Assembly (NCBI GenBank): GCA_964602475.1
Contig: CAZRRN010000066.1
Span: 1 to 12,234 of the forward strand
Origin: SZUA-448 sp964602475
GTDB lineage: Bacteria; Bacillota; Clostridia; Lachnospirales; Lachnospiraceae
DNA: 12,234 nt
Direction: 5' to 3'
A model generated the notes under the pieces. The model did not search any database and had not been told where the DNA came from. It was given only the letters and a program-made list of their open reading frames with translations. The translations under genes were made by a program, and so were the position numbers. The first letter of the stretch is position 1; each line of letters opens with the position of its first letter. Below, piece after piece: positions 1 through 6,218 of this stretch.

Positions 1-48
1 TTTTGTTTTTTTATGTTATTCTGCAAAGGGATGAATTATTATCTGATG

Positions 49-77
49 TTCACAGTTTGAACGCAATCTGGTATTAC
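49..77 (+). promoter_or_regulatory. Candidate sigma-A promoter for the Gld-like ABC operon
   Basis: TTCACA at 49-54 matches the TTGACA -35 box in five of six positions. After a 17-base spacer it is followed by TATTAC at 72-77, preceded by TG at 69-70 as in an extended -10. An overlapping TACAAT at 75-80 is an alternative -10, with a less favourable spacing. The position, about 120 bases ahead of the first gene, suits an operon promoter. The -10 box is imperfect, so this is a tentative call made by eye. Confidence 0.35.
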
Positions 78-103
78 AATAGTTTTATTGGTGCGCTGGG
101 GAA

Positions 104-130
104 AGAATGAGAATAGAATGAGAATAGAAG
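104..130 (+). repeat. 11-bp tandem repeat in the leader of the ABC operon
   Basis: AGAATGAGAAT occurs twice head to tail, exactly, at 104-114 and 115-125. A partial third copy (AGAAG) begins at 126. The repeat lies between the candidate promoter and the ribosome binding site of the first gene, so it would fall in the 5' untranslated leader. It is purine-rich and forms no obvious hairpin. It may be a simple replication-slippage product; no function is evident. Confidence 0.6.
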
Positions 131-200
131 AAAGTTAGTGGGAGAGCATCTTTTCACAGAAATACTGCGTACCGGAGATTTATATAAGGAGGAGAACACA

Positions 201-1202
201 TTGATTGAAGCAAAGAATCTTGTGAAGAGGTATGGCGTTCATACCGCGGTGGATCATATCAGCTTCACGGTTGAGAAGGGACATATTGTCGGATTTCTTG
301 GCCCGAACGGAGCCGGTAAATCGACAACAATGAATATGATCACAGGATACATATCTGCGACGGAAGGTTCAATTACCATTAACGGACATGATATTTATGA
401 TGAACCGGAAGAAGCAAAAAAATGTATCGGCTACCTTCCTGAATTACCGCCGGTCTATCCGGGAATGACTGTACGGGAATATCTGAATTTTGTTGCAGAC
501 CTGAAGGGGGTTGGCAAGAAGGAAAAACAGGCAATGGTGGACGGAATTATAAAGCGTGTCCGTCTTGAGGAGTACGAGAATCGTCTGATTAAACAGCTGT
601 CCAAAGGTTATAAACAGAGGGTGGGACTAGCACAGGCCATTGTCGGGTATCCGGAGGTTCTGATTCTGGATGAACCGACCGTAGGACTTGATCCGATTCA
701 GATTATTGAGATTCGGGATCTGATTAAAGAACTTGCCAAAGAACATACCATTATCCTAAGCTCGCACATTTTACAAGAGGTCAGTGCTGTCTGTGATACG
801 ATCATGATCATCAACAAAGGAAAGCTTCTTGTGAACGATAAAACAGAAAATCTTTCCAAATACATTGACGGAGCTCAGGGTCTGCAGCTGCAGATCAAGG
901 GTGATAAGACAGTAATAAATGAAACCCTAAAAAGTATTCCGGAGATTACCAAGGCTGTTTATAAAAAAACAGACAGCGAAGATGCAACGGAGCTCACCAT
1001 TTTCACCAGAGAGAATGTTGATGTTCGGGAGAAGCTCTTTATGGCGATGTCTGCTGCAAAATGCCAGATTCTTATGATGAAGGATGAAGAGGTTACTCTG
1101 GAAAGCATTTTCCTTCAGATTACGAAGGAAGATGACAAACAGACAAAACGTGTAAAGAAAGTACTTACGAAGGGAGGAGAATCCGATGCTGGCGATTTAT
1201 AA
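201..1202 (+). CDS. ABC transporter ATP-binding protein, GldA/CcmA-like
   Basis: This is the cytoplasmic ATPase that should power the transporter whose permease is encoded next. The TTG at 201 is chosen as start because a strong Shine-Dalgarno sequence, AAGGAGGAG at 186-194, sits just ahead of it. The protein then begins at IEAKNLVKRYG, the usual first strand of the fold. An upstream in-frame GTG at 138 has no comparable site. The 333-residue product carries Walker A (GPNGAGKST, residues 34-42), a signature LSKGY (133-137) in place of LSGGQ, Walker B LILDEP (154-159), a D-loop GLDP and the switch histidine in SSH (H189). The Q-loop region reads YLPE, so glutamate replaces the usual glutamine, as is common in GldA/NatA-type ATPases. 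About 110 residues follow the ATPase core. The gene overlaps the permease gene by 17 bp, suggesting coupled translation. The ATPase role is certain; the substrate is unknown. Confidence 0.95.
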   Translation: MIEAKNLVKRYGVHTAVDHISFTVEKGHIVGFLGPNGAGKSTTMNMITGYISATEGSITINGHDIYDEPEEAKKCIGYLPELPPVYPGMTVREYLNFVADLKGVGKKEKQAMVDGIIKRVRLEEYENRLIKQLSKGYKQRVGLAQAIVGYPEVLILDEPTVGLDPIQIIEIRDLIKELAKEHTIILSSHILQEVSAVCDTIMIINKGKLLVNDKTENLSKYIDGAQGLQLQIKGDKTVINETLKSIPEITKAVYKKTDSEDATELTIFTRENVDVREKLFMAMSAAKCQILMMKDEEVTLESIFLQITKEDDKQTKRVKKVLTKGGESDAGDL

Positions 1203-2049
1203 AAAAGAAATGCATGCGTATTTTACATCCATGATTGGTTGGCTGTTTTTGTTCTTTTTATTACTGGGTGTCGGGCTGTTTCATTGGATTTTTAATATTC
1301 TGTATGGTTATTCAGATTTTGCGTATGTATTATCCAGTGTGTCATTTATTTTTATTTTGATTATTCCGGTATTTACTATGCGTATTATTGCGGAAGAGGG
1401 AAGGCAGAAAACAGATCAGCTGCTGTACACTTCACCGGTTTCCATTGTAAAGATAGTTCTTGGAAAATATCTTGCAATGGTTTCCATCTTTGCAATCGGA
1501 ATGCTGATTTTATCTGTTTATCCGCTTACGATGATGCTGTATGGGGATGTCAACCTCAAAATGGAATATGGAGCCATTTTGGGATTCCTGCTTCTTGGCA
1601 GTACCTACATGGCGATTGGGATGTTTGTTTCGGCGATTACCGATATTCAGATTCTGGCTGCGCTTATGGCTGCCGGCATCATTTTTGCCACCATTTTTGC
1701 TTCCGGAATTGCAAGCGTGCTTCCGACGGATAATCTCAGTGTAATGTTAATCCTTGCGGTGCTCTGGCTTGTGGTAGCAGTGGTAACTTATGTTATGATG
1801 AAAAATGTTTTTGTTTCGGCAGTTACCTTTTTGGCAGGAGTTGCCGCATTGGTTTTGATTTATTTCCTGTATCCGGCATTTTATGACGGAGCGCTGGTTA
1901 CTCTTCTGTCCACCTTCGCAATTGCCGATCAATACACAAATCTGAGCAGTGGTATCTTTGATTTGTCAGATATTGTTTATTTTATCACGGTAAGCGGAAT
2001 GTTCCTGTTCTTTACAATACAGGTAATCAATAAAAAGCGCTGGAGCTGA
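1186..2049 (+). CDS. ABC-2 type permease, GldF-like
   Basis: This encodes the membrane-spanning partner of the preceding ATPase. The 287-residue protein has about six hydrophobic segments. The first is near residues 16-38. A cytoplasmic loop around residues 66-85 reads IIAEEGRQKTDQLLYTSPVS, the charged loop followed by TSPVS that typifies ABC-2/GldF permeases. The protein ends in a short basic tail (KKRWS). The ATG at 1186 is preceded by AGGGAGGAG at 1171-1179, which lies inside the end of the ATPase gene. The next gene starts after a gap of about a dozen bases. The permease assignment rests on topology, the loop motif and operon position. What is moved, or whether the complex exports anything rather than acting mechanically, cannot be read from the sequence. 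Confidence 0.9.
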   Translation: MLAIYKKEMHAYFTSMIGWLFLFFLLLGVGLFHWIFNILYGYSDFAYVLSSVSFIFILIIPVFTMRIIAEEGRQKTDQLLYTSPVSIVKIVLGKYLAMVSIFAIGMLILSVYPLTMMLYGDVNLKMEYGAILGFLLLGSTYMAIGMFVSAITDIQILAALMAAGIIFATIFASGIASVLPTDNLSVMLILAVLWLVVAVVTYVMMKNVFVSAVTFLAGVAALVLIYFLYPAFYDGALVTLLSTFAIADQYTNLSSGIFDLSDIVYFITVSGMFLFFTIQVINKKRWS

Positions 2050-2062
2050 GAGGAGGAAGATG

Positions 2063-3730
2063 ATGAGTAAAAATGAATTTGAAAAGAGCCTTCTCGGGGA
2101 AGAGCTGCAGGATATTGCCGCAGAAAATGCAGCAGTGAAGGAAGAGGCAACAACAGAAGAGGCAACAACAGAAACTACAGAAGCAGAAGAGGCGGCAACA
2201 ACACAAGCAGCAGAAGAAGATACAACAGAGAGCAAAGTGAAATTTGAATCTGACGCTGCCGCAGAGAAAGAAACAACACAGAGCGGTGAAAAGAAATCCA
2301 GATTTAAAAATTCCTTTAAGAGTCTGAATTTCCGTGGAGGAGCATATGCTTCCGGTATTACTGCGATTGTTATTATTCTTGTTATAGCAATTAATCTGAT
2401 CGTCGGACACTTTGATATATCGCTGGATTTAACAACAGCCGGATTATACTCAATTACTGAAGAAACAAAGGAGTTTGTGAGCAGTATCGAGGACACCATC
2501 AAGTTGTATTACTTTGTTCAGGCAGGTTCTGAAGAAGCGAATATCGAGAAAATAATTGAAAAGTATGATGGACTTGGTAAAAATATTGAGCTGATTACTG
2601 TAGATCCGATACTGCATCCAAATTACGCAGGTGGATTAATCGGAACTGAGGAAGCCAGTACGCTCGAGACAAACAGTGTGATCGTAGTAAATGAAACCAA
2701 CGGACGGACAAAGCTGGTGCTTTATTCCGATATGATTGTTACGAGCTATGATTATACTACTTATTCTACTGTATACACGTCGGATGTGGAAGGACAGATT
2801 GATTCGGCACTGATGTATGTGACGAATGAGAATCTTCCTGTGATGTATGTTGTTACCGGTCACGGAGAAACTTCTGTTTCAGATACGATGAACAGTCTGA
2901 TTACGAAGAATAACGTTACAACAGAGGAACTTGATACCATGACAACGGAAGAGATTCCTGAGGATTGTGATATCCTGTTTATTAACCTTCCAATCTATGA
3001 TTATCTGGAGGAAGAGGTTGAGCTGATCGAAGCGTATCTGGATGCCGGCGGAAAAGCGATTTTCAATATTGATTACCGTGCAAGTGAAATGACTAATTTC
3101 AATGATTTACTGAACTACTACGGAGTGGAGCTTGTGCAGGGGTTGCTTATCGAAACCGATTCGAGATATTATACCGCTTCGAATCCGACCTATCTGCTTC
3201 CTTCCATTACGACACATGATCTGACCAGTGGAGTAAAGGGTAAAAAACGTGTCTTTGTTCCGCAGGCAAGTGGTCTGCGCGTACTTGACAGCAAACGAGA
3301 TACAATTACGGTAACGAACCTTCTGACAACATCAGACAGCGCATTCTCAAAGGTAGACTTATATTCATCGACAGCAACCAAAGAGGACGCAGATATTGAC
3401 GGACCATTTGCGGTTGCCATGTATATTGAGGAAACCTATAACAATGTAACTTCAAAACTTTTGATTTATTCCTCAACCTTTATCTGGGACGATTCTATTA
3501 TTTCAACAAGCACCTATGGGAATGCTGACCTGTTCCTGAACGGAATTAATTATATCGCAAATGTGGAAAGCACGTTCTCGGTACCGACCCAGAATCTGAG
3601 TGATGTATCCTATCTTGATCTTACGACAGCTCAGGCAAATGCAAATGTTTTAATTAAAATGGTTCTTTTGCCACTTGCCTGTCTGATTGCAGGAGGAACT
3701 ATTATTATCCTGCGCAGGAGGCGCGTATAG
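2063..3730 (+). CDS. GldG-like ABC transporter auxiliary protein (ABC_transp_aux family)
   Basis: This is a membrane-anchored accessory subunit of the Gld-like ABC complex. Two adjacent ATGs occur at 2060 and 2063. The second is preferred because it lies 6 bases after AGGAGG (2051-2056), against 3 for the first. The 555-residue protein opens with about 75 acidic, Ala/Thr/Glu-rich residues. A basic stretch (KKSRFKNSFKSLNFR) and a transmembrane helix at about 96-115 follow. A large domain then runs from about 118 to 525, and a C-terminal helix at about 531-550 ends in RRRRV. By the positive-inside rule both termini are cytoplasmic and the large domain is outside. YVVTGHGE near residue 265 and the hydrophobic FINLP and GGKAIFNID strands are typical of the GldG/ABC_transp_aux fold. 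The long acidic tail is unusual for the family. The family is clear; the molecular role is unknown. Confidence 0.85.
   Translation: MSKNEFEKSLLGEELQDIAAENAAVKEEATTEEATTETTEAEEAATTQAAEEDTTESKVKFESDAAAEKETTQSGEKKSRFKNSFKSLNFRGGAYASGITAIVIILVIAINLIVGHFDISLDLTTAGLYSITEETKEFVSSIEDTIKLYYFVQAGSEEANIEKIIEKYDGLGKNIELITVDPILHPNYAGGLIGTEEASTLETNSVIVVNETNGRTKLVLYSDMIVTSYDYTTYSTVYTSDVEGQIDSALMYVTNENLPVMYVVTGHGETSVSDTMNSLITKNNVTTEELDTMTTEEIPEDCDILFINLPIYDYLEEEVELIEAYLDAGGKAIFNIDYRASEMTNFNDLLNYYGVELVQGLLIETDSRYYTASNPTYLLPSITTHDLTSGVKGKKRVFVPQASGLRVLDSKRDTITVTNLLTTSDSAFSKVDLYSSTATKEDADIDGPFAVAMYIEETYNNVTSKLLIYSSTFIWDDSIISTSTYGNADLFLNGINYIANVESTFSVPTQNLSDVSYLDLTTAQANANVLIKMVLLPLACLIAGGTIIILRRRRV
2141..2203 (+). 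repeat. 15-bp tandem coding repeat (Glu-Glu-Ala-Thr-Thr)
   Basis: GAAGAGGCAACAACA is repeated exactly at 2141-2155 and 2156-2170. A variant with one added codon, GAAGAGGCGGCAACAACA, lies at 2186-2203. All copies are in frame inside the GldG-like gene and encode EEATT or EEAATT units in its acidic N-terminal tail. The pattern indicates expansion by slippage and implies that the tail length may vary between strains. Confidence 0.75.
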
Positions 3731-3733
3731 CTT

Positions 3734-5227
3734 ATGGCAGGGAAACGAAAAAAGAAACAGACGCTGACCCTTCTGATTCTGCTGCTGATAGTGATTGCGC
3801 TTGGTGGGCTGTACTGGTATCTGAGTACAAGGGAAGAACCGGAAGATGAGGAAGAGGATACGACGACAGAAGCGGTCATTACGATCTGTCCGCTTGCAGA
3901 AGAAGACTTAACAGAAATCTCTTTTACCAATGCGGAGTACAGTGCTTCAGTGACGCTTTTGGAGAACGGAACTTATATTCTGAACCAAGATGAGGATTTT
4001 CCGCTGAATCAGACAAAAGCCGGTTATGTATTCAGCTATCTGGATACGACAGCGACATCGCTGATTGCAGAGAGCGGAGATATTACGGAATACGGACTTG
4101 ACGAACCGCAGATTACAATCAGAGCAAAGGCTGTAGACGGCGGCGAATATACACTCTATATCGGAAGTCGTGTCGGAACGGCGTCAAAGACCGGATATTA
4201 TGCAAAGGTGGAAGGGTCAGAAGCGATTTATCTGGTTCCGGCAACACTGTACACCTATTATGCGTACACTGAGAAGGATCTGATTGCTTTTGAGAATACA
4301 CCGTCCATTGATACTACAACAATTACAGAGCTGTCCGTAGAAAGCGAGAGCTTTGGTTCCTATGCGATGCAGTATTCTTCCGCATTGTCTGAGGTGAATA
4401 CCGGTCTTGTTATGAGCAACTGGATCATTACATCACCTTACGACACCTGGATGGAAGGTGATGACGACAGTATTACGACCATGCTCGGGAATTATGAAAC
4501 CTTTAGCTTTACTCAGGCAGTTGATTATCGAACAGAGAATCTGTCCCTGTATGGACTGGATGACCCGTCAGCAACACTGCATATTATTTATACAACCGAA
4601 GAAACCGTATCAGGAGCGACCGTAGATGATGAAGATATTGTAACGGTAATTACCAATGAGTATACGCTGTACTTCGGAGACCAGAACGAAAGTGGACTTT
4701 ATTATGTGAAACAAAATGCTTCCGACCGTGTTTACCTGATGACAGAAGCAAATGTTCAGAAACTGCTCGATATTGATGAAGATGAAATGCTGAATCCGTA
4801 TATTAACCTGATTTATATCAATACACTGAGCGATATGACGATTACCTTTGATTCAGGGGAAATAAAAGCAGTCATGCTGTATGAGACGACAACAGATGAT
4901 GAAGGAAATACAACAACGGAAAATGCAGGATATGTTGTAAATGGAGTGACTTTGACAGATGATACGGCATTTACTATTCTTTATCAGGTGGTAATCGGTG
5001 CTAAGATGAACGGTGTACTACCAAAAGGAACAAAAGCGGATACCGAAACGCTTCTGTCACTGAAGTTTAACCGTACCTCGGAAAGCTATCGTGATACGCT
5101 CATCGAATATAAGTCATATGATAATAACAATGATGCGGTCTGTATCAATGGCGTGGCTGTGCTCACAATTGATAAGCGGGATGTGGAAGCAATGATTAAG
5201 GAACTCGAAGCATTCACGGTTGAATAA
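3734..5227 (+). CDS. DUF4340 domain-containing membrane-anchored protein
   Basis: This is the last gene of the ABC operon. The 497-residue protein starts with a basic cluster (KRKKK), one transmembrane helix at about 11-30 and an acidic linker (EEPEDEEEDTTTE). The rest should therefore lie outside the membrane. The outer part contains two related blocks. One near residues 118-172 has YGLDEP, EYTLYIG, GYYAKV and AIYLVP. The other near 272-345 has YGLDDP, EYTLYFG, GLYYVK and RVYLM. This duplication is characteristic of DUF4340 proteins, which commonly accompany GldG-like genes. The ATG follows AGGAGG at 3716-3721 with a somewhat long 12-base spacer. An in-frame stop just upstream leaves no earlier start. 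The gene begins 4 bases after the GldG-like stop. It is probably an extracytoplasmic partner of that protein; no catalytic motif is visible. Confidence 0.85.
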   Translation: MAGKRKKKQTLTLLILLLIVIALGGLYWYLSTREEPEDEEEDTTTEAVITICPLAEEDLTEISFTNAEYSASVTLLENGTYILNQDEDFPLNQTKAGYVFSYLDTTATSLIAESGDITEYGLDEPQITIRAKAVDGGEYTLYIGSRVGTASKTGYYAKVEGSEAIYLVPATLYTYYAYTEKDLIAFENTPSIDTTTITELSVESESFGSYAMQYSSALSEVNTGLVMSNWIITSPYDTWMEGDDDSITTMLGNYETFSFTQAVDYRTENLSLYGLDDPSATLHIIYTTEETVSGATVDDEDIVTVITNEYTLYFGDQNESGLYYVKQNASDRVYLMTEANVQKLLDIDEDEMLNPYINLIYINTLSDMTITFDSGEIKAVMLYETTTDDEGNTTTENAGYVVNGVTLTDDTAFTILYQVVIGAKMNGVLPKGTKADTETLLSLKFNRTSESYRDTLIEYKSYDNNNDAVCINGVAVLTIDKRDVEAMIKELEAFTVE

Positions 5228-5253
5228 AGTTACGTGAAGTTGAACAGACGTAA

Positions 5254-5292
5254 AAAAGGGATGTTAATCCAATCGGATAGCATCCCTTTTTG
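5254..5292 (+). terminator. Rho-independent terminator of the ABC operon
   Basis: A perfect inverted repeat pairs AAAAAGGGATG (5254-5264) with CATCCCTTTTT (5282-5292). Inside the loop, ATCC (5268-5271) can also pair with GGAT (5276-5279), lengthening the stem. It lies 26 bases after the DUF4340 stop codon and ends in a T-tract. Because the left arm begins with an A-tract, it could also work on the other strand, but no minus-strand gene reads into it. Confidence 0.9.
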
Positions 5293-5311
5293 TTAAAGCT
5301 GTAGATTTTTT

Positions 5312-5342
5312 TGTCATAATCGGGTATGATAAAAGTATTATC
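5312..5342 (+). promoter_or_regulatory. Candidate promoter region for the sirtuin gene
   Basis: Downstream of the terminator, TTGTCA at 5312-5317 could be a -35 box, with TATTAT at 5337-5342 as -10 at a long 19-base spacing. TATGAT at 5326-5331 is an alternative -10 with only a poor -35 (TAGATT at 5303-5308). A promoter is expected somewhere here because the sirtuin gene follows a strong terminator. The exact boxes are uncertain. Confidence 0.3.
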
Positions 5343-5398
5343 AGAGCACAGAAGTGTTTTGACGTACAGGTTTTGTATGAAATAAGGAGGCATCTGAT

Positions 5399-6127
5399 AT
5401 GGGTATGGCAGATGAGGTATTCGAACTGCAGCAGCTGATCCGGGAAAGCAGTAATATTGTTTTTTTTGGTGGTGCAGGAGTATCGACCGAGAGCGGAATT
5501 CCTGATTTCCGCAGTGTTGACGGGCTTTACAATCAGCAATATGATTTTCCGCCCGAAACCATTCTGAGCCACAGCTTTTTTATGAGACATCCTGAGGAGT
5601 TTTATAAATTTTACCGGGATAAAATGCTTGCAGTAAATGCAGAACCGAACATTACGCATATTACCCTTGCGAAGCTTGAAGCAGCCGGAAAACTGAGAGC
5701 CGTGGTAACGCAGAATGTCGACAATCTCCATCAGATGGCGGGGAGTAAAAAAGTATACGAGTTGCACGGATCTACATTTCGGAACTACTGTATGAAATGC
5801 GGAAAGTTCTACGATATTGAGTTTATACGGAACAGTAAAGGGGTTCCGCACTGTGAATGTGGCGGAATGATAAAGCCGGATGTTGTTCTTTACGAGGAAG
5901 GACTGGATGATGATATTGTAGAAAAAGCAGTACGTGCAATCAGTGCTGCAGAGATTATGATTATTGGAGGAACATCGTTGTCTGTATATCCGGCGGCCGG
6001 CATGGTGAGATATTTTTCAGGGAAGTCGCTGGTACTGATCAATAAGTCGGTAACTCCGTATGACAATCAGGCGGATCTGCTGATTCACGCAGGCCTTGGG
6101 GAAGTATTTGGACAGATTACCTTTTGA
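5399..6127 (+). CDS. NAD-dependent protein deacetylase/deacylase, Sir2 family
   Basis: Sir2 enzymes remove acyl groups from protein lysines, using NAD+ and yielding nicotinamide and O-acyl-ADP-ribose. All hallmarks are present in this 242-residue protein: GAGVSTESGIPDFR (residues 25-38) for NAD binding, TQNVDNLH (104-111), ELHG with catalytic base H123, GTSLSVYP (191-198) and a late VLINK strand. A zinc ribbon is formed by C131, C134, C152 and C154. The second pair is CxC, where CxxC is more usual. The length and spacing resemble the single-domain bacterial sirtuins such as Thermotoga Sir2, rather than the desuccinylase type with its Tyr/Arg acyl-pocket pair; this subtype call is an inference. 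AAGGAGG at 5384-5390, 8 bases before the ATG, fixes the start. The gene is monocistronic by appearance, with a terminator upstream. The genes around it do not suggest a specific protein target. Confidence 0.95.
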   Translation: MGMADEVFELQQLIRESSNIVFFGGAGVSTESGIPDFRSVDGLYNQQYDFPPETILSHSFFMRHPEEFYKFYRDKMLAVNAEPNITHITLAKLEAAGKLRAVVTQNVDNLHQMAGSKKVYELHGSTFRNYCMKCGKFYDIEFIRNSKGVPHCECGGMIKPDVVLYEEGLDDDIVEKAVRAISAAEIMIIGGTSLSVYPAAGMVRYFSGKSLVLINKSVTPYDNQADLLIHAGLGEVFGQITF

Positions 6128-6154
6128 TAAAGTCAGAATTACAAGTGGAAGTCG

Positions 6155-6184
6155 TCATATTTATTTCTGCTTATGAATAACAAT
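6155..6184 (+). promoter_or_regulatory. Weak sigma-E-like promoter candidate ahead of the SpoIID-domain gene
   Basis: TCATATT at 6155-6161 fits the sporulation sigma-E -35 pattern known from Bacillus subtilis (k-m-ATATT). ATAACAAT at 6177-6184, 15 bases further on, matches five of eight positions of the sigma-E -10 (CATACAhT). No convincing sigma-A promoter was seen in the 91 bases between the sirtuin stop and the GTG start. The match is weak and could be chance in AT-rich sequence. Confidence 0.2.
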
Positions 6185-6218
6185 AACTAGCATGTACAAC
6201 AGCGGAGGGAACGACTCG

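Noticed and set aside
1..14. T-rich start of the window as the tail of an upstream terminator
   Set aside because: It could be one, but the stem would lie outside the window, so it cannot be supported.
138..200. Upstream GTG start that would lengthen the ABC ATPase by 21 residues
   Set aside because: No good ribosome binding site precedes it, the added residues do not resemble the family, and the TTG at 201 has an ideal AAGGAGGAG in front.
1966..2502. A 178-codon minus-strand open frame opposite the GldG-like gene
   Set aside because: It is the antisense shadow of the Glu/Ala/Thr-repeat region, giving Ser/Ala-rich low-complexity sequence. The plus-strand frame has family motifs and a ribosome binding site.
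5264..5851. A 195-codon minus-strand open frame opposite the sirtuin gene
   Set aside because: It runs through a strong terminator and lies antisense to a gene whose catalytic motifs are all intact. Its product resembles no family I know.
6192..6218. In-frame ATG as the start of the SpoIID-domain protein
   Set aside because: No Shine-Dalgarno sequence lies ahead of it, while the GTG at 6219 has GGAGGG at 9-base spacing and leads straight into the basic residues and membrane anchor.
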